Below are positions 35,238 to 38,972 of a stretch of 38,972 bases of DNA, one piece after another. Numbering within the stretch: the first letter of the stretch is position 1; every line of letters begins with the position of its first letter. The notes beneath the pieces were generated by a model that saw only the letters and a list, made by a program, of their open reading frames with translations, searched no databases and was not told the DNA's origin. The position numbers were made by a program, and so were the translations under genes. The stretch spans positions 1 through 38,972 of the forward strand of contig QHZB01000065.1 in the NCBI GenBank assembly GCA_003224525.1, written 5' to 3'. The DNA is from Acidobacteriota bacterium (lineage in GTDB: Bacteria > Acidobacteriota > Terriglobia > Acidiferrales > UBA7541).

Positions 35238-36580
35238 AGCGGCGCGCCTTCATTTCCCAATGAAGCCCTCTCTAGCCCCGGTATGGCGGTGGGCTTGTAT
35301 CCGGACAGCCCAAAATAAAGGATAAACACGTAGCACAGCAGCGGCACGAGGAACGCTCTCTGAATACTCGCCGCATCGGAAATGCGCCCCATGAGCGCAG
35401 GAAAAAAAGCGCCGCCCACGATCGCCATAACCAGTAGCGATGAACCGCGCTTGGTGAGCGCACCCAGATTCTTGATACTCAGCGCGAAGATCGTTGGGAA
35501 CATGATGGAGTGAAAGAAACCGATGACCACAACCGCCCACACCGGTATAATTCCGGTAGCCAGCAAAGCGACTGCGGCACAAACGAGAGATGCTCCGGCA
35601 AAAAGAGACAGCAAGCGCGGCGCCGCAATCTTTTTCATCAGCGCCGAGCCGATGAACCGCCCGGCCATGAATCCCATCTGGTGCAGCAACAAGTACAGCG
35701 CTGCCACTTTCGCGGTTATTCCCGGAACCGAGAACTGCGCGTAGCGAATCACAAAGCTCGCTACTCCAACCTGAGCACCCACATAAAAGAATTGCGCGAC
35801 GACGCCTTTCACCAGATGCGCGTGAGACAGCACGCTCTCCGCGCTCTTTTCCGTCCCGGCCGCTCCTACTTCCACGGCCGTTTCCTGTAAGTCGGGCAAG
35901 TGCGCCAGCTGAATCAGCACCGCAACAACCACGAAAATGGCGGCGATCATCAAGTAAGGACCCTTCACCGTGCTGGCTTCGGCGGCGCGGTACGCTCCCA
36001 GCTGCGCCGCACTCATTGCCGCAATCTGCGCCGGCGCGTACTCGACGCCCGTGAGAATGAAGGTTCGTCCGAGAATCGGCGAAAGTACTGCTCCCACCGC
36101 GTTGAACGACTGCGCAAAATTCAGCCGGCGCTCGGCGCTTGCCGCAGGGCCAAGGATGGTCACGTAAGGATTCGCGGCGACTTCGAGGAAGCTCTGCCCG
36201 CAAGCCATCACAAACAGCGCGAAAAGGAAGAAGCCGTAAACCCGCGAAGAGGATGCCGGCAGAAAGAGCACCGCGCCCGCGGCGCACAAAAAAAGACCCG
36301 CAAGGATTCCTTTCTTGTACCCAATCTTCTCCATCACCCGCCCGGCGGGAAAGGCCGCCAGGAAATACCCGCCAAAAAATGCCACCTGGATAAAGGAAGA
36401 CTGAAAATCGGTAAGCCCGAAAGCCTTCTTCAGATGTGGGATGAGAATGTCGTTCAGGTTGACGCCGAAGGCCCACAAAAAAAACAGGCTGGTGATGAGA
36501 AGGAAAGGCGCCAGGAAGCGGCGCTCCGTTATGGGGACAGATCGGCCGCCGTTCGCCGCTGGGCCCGGGGAATTCGTCAT
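35234..36580 (-). CDS. fucP: L-fucose:proton symporter, MFS permease
   Basis: A 448-residue permease with 12 predicted membrane helices and strong FucP features: FFLWAFGVNLNDILIPHLKK near helix 1 with its conserved Asn-Asp, GRVMEKIGYKKGILAG in the loop after helix 2, and GQSFLEVAANPYVTILGP, in which the glutamate matches the functionally important acidic residue of helix 4 in E. coli FucP. It moves L-fucose (or a related sugar) with protons across the inner membrane. The stop codon overlaps the start of the mutarotase gene, and its own start lies 12 bases after the SDR gene with a GGAG upstream. The gene is intact. Related sugars such as glucose/galactose cannot be excluded from sequence. Confidence 0.88.
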   Translation of the reverse strand: MTNSPGPAANGGRSVPITERRFLAPFLLITSLFFLWAFGVNLNDILIPHLKKAFGLTDFQSSFIQVAFFGGYFLAAFPAGRVMEKIGYKKGILAGLFLCAAGAVLFLPASSSRVYGFFLFALFVMACGQSFLEVAANPYVTILGPAASAERRLNFAQSFNAVGAVLSPILGRTFILTGVEYAPAQIAAMSAAQLGAYRAAEASTVKGPYLMIAAIFVVVAVLIQLAHLPDLQETAVEVGAAGTEKSAESVLSHAHLVKGVVAQFFYVGAQVGVASFVIRYAQFSVPGITAKVAALYLLLHQMGFMAGRFIGSALMKKIAAPRLLSLFAGASLVCAAVALLATGIIPVWAVVVIGFFHSIMFPTIFALSIKNLGALTKRGSSLLVMAIVGGAFFPALMGRISDAASIQRAFLVPLLCYVFILYFGLSGYKPTAIPGLERASLGNEGAPL

Positions 36581-36592
36581 CCCTAGTCTCCG

Positions 36593-38093
<1,501 letters not shown>

Positions 38094-38099
38094 GATTCT

Positions 38100-38972
38100 T
38101 CAGAGCGAGATACCTCTTTTCCAGGGAATGAAATCTTCCTGGCCTTTCCCTTCTGCCTTCGTGCGCACCTCTCCGCTGGCGGTTTGGATGACAACCTCCA
38201 GTATCTCTTCACCCATCTGCTGGATGGTTTTCTCTCCGGAAATAATCCCGCCCGTGTCGACGTCGATGATGTCCCGCATCCTCTGAGCCAGCCCCGAATT
38301 CGTGGATAGTTTCACGACTGGCACGATCGGATTCCCCGTCGGTGTCCCCAGGCCGGTTGTGAACAGTACCACGTTTGCACCGGCGCCGACTTGCGCCGTT
38401 ACGCATTCCACGTCGTTTCCCGGCGTGCACTGCAGGTTCAGCCCCGGCTCGGTCGAGTACTCTGGATAGTCCAGCACCGCCGTCACCGTGGAATTCCCGC
38501 CCTTTTTCGCCGCGCCGGCGGATTTCATCGCGTCCGTCAATAATCCGTCGCGCATGTTCCCCGGGCTAGGATTCATTTCAAATCCCGATCCCACCGCCTT
38601 GGCCCGCGCTCCGTAACTTTTCATCAGTTGCATGAACCGGTCCGCAACTTCCTTGCGCGCGCTTCGATTGATGAGTTCCTGCTCCACCCCGCACAATTCC
38701 GGAAACTCGGAGAGTATCGTTCGCCCGCCGAGTGCCGCCAGAATATCTGCCGTGTGCCCTATGGCTGGGTTCGCTGAGAGGCCGGAAAAACCGTCCGAGC
38801 CGCCGCATTTCAATCCGAGGCACAAGCTGGAAAGCGGTGCGCGCGTCCGCTGGCATCGATTCGCTTCCATCAAACCCAGAAACGTGTTTCGAATGGCCTC
38901 CGTCAGCATCGCCATTTCCGTTCCGCTCTGCTGCTGTTCCACGATCACCAGCGGCTTATCGAATTTCGGATT
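38100..38972 (-). CDS. UxaA-family sugar-acid dehydratase, C-terminal part
   Basis: The visible 290 residues form the large C-terminal domain of altronate/galactarate dehydratases (GD_AH_C). Diagnostic pieces are [57 protein letters not shown] and [20 protein letters not shown]. The frame is open to the window end at 38972, so the N-terminal part, including the SAF-like domain if it is in the same gene, lies outside. In this operon it likely dehydrates L-fuconate or a similar acid. Its stop overlaps the possible CTG start of the next SDR gene by three bases. Confidence 0.88.
   Translation of the reverse strand, partial: NPKFDKPLVIVEQQQSGTEMAMLTEAIRNTFLGLMEANRCQRTRAPLSSLCLGLKCGGSDGFSGLSANPAIGHTADILAALGGRTILSEFPELCGVEQELINRSARKEVADRFMQLMKSYGARAKAVGSGFEMNPSPGNMRDGLLTDAMKSAGAAKKGGNSTVTAVLDYPEYSTEPGLNLQCTPGNDVECVTAQVGAGANVVLFTTGLGTPTGNPIVPVVKLSTNSGLAQRMRDIIDVDTGGIISGEKTIQQMGEEILEVVIQTASGEVRTKAEGKGQEDFIPWKRGISL

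Overview
The window looks like a chromosome segment of an Acidobacteriota bacterium, probably of the Terriglobia and possibly from a metagenome-assembled genome. This is inferred from gene content: two giant Oar-type TonB-dependent receptors with N-terminal carboxypeptidase-regulatory domains, two CRTAC1/ASPIC-UnbV beta-propeller proteins, long TPR proteins, a membrane-tethered winged-helix regulator of a type common in Acidobacteriota, and an Ig-repeat lipoprotein. I could run no database search, so family names rest on recognised motifs.

Layout. (1) 1-1560: an ECF sigma factor overlapping its zinc-finger/HEAT-repeat anti-sigma factor, with a truncated tRNA-like sequence upstream. (2) 1641-2654: a decayed RecB-like nuclease fused in frame to a DUF433 antitoxin, followed by a toxin cut to about 32 codons. 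(3) 2708-6613: a clear sigma-70 promoter and the first TonB-dependent receptor. (4) 6614-10520: an accessory region with IS66 and IS630 remnants, hydrolase-like fragments, a tRNA relic and one intact DUF1016 PD-(D/E)XK nuclease carrying two perfect palindromes inside its reading frame. (5) 10519-12978: a lipoprotein with three near-identical Ig-like repeats. (6) 12979-13677: a gap holding a tRNA-Asn-like 3' fragment. (7) 13678-19225: a secreted six-hairpin glycosidase, a divergent and frameshifted CRTAC1 gene, and an exported GH130 enzyme. (8) 19479-25284: a PilZ protein, an intact CRTAC1 gene, a divergent long TPR protein and a membrane winged-helix regulator. (9) 25721-34828: the second TonB-dependent receptor, a redoxin, a cytochrome c/copper-monooxygenase-like/TPR gene (frameshifted), another TPR protein and a secreted GH13 alpha-glucosidase. 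(10) 34899-38972 on the minus strand: a compact L-fucose-type sugar operon of UxaA-family dehydratase (cut by the window edge), two SDR dehydrogenases, FucP permease and a mutarotase.

Together the genes suggest scavenging of plant or microbial glycans: polymer uptake through receptors, exported glycosidases (GH13, GH130, six-hairpin) and non-phosphorylative breakdown of a deoxyhexose. The redoxin/copper-monooxygenase/TPR/CRTAC1/receptor/regulator group between 20 and 33 kb is the best candidate for an undescribed envelope system.

Three otherwise well-preserved genes (CRTAC1 at 16.4 kb, the copper monooxygenase at 30.1 kb and an SDR at 37.4 kb) each carry one short out-of-frame internal deletion. 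They are either recent mutations or an assembly artefact, and this matters for any interpretation of the window.
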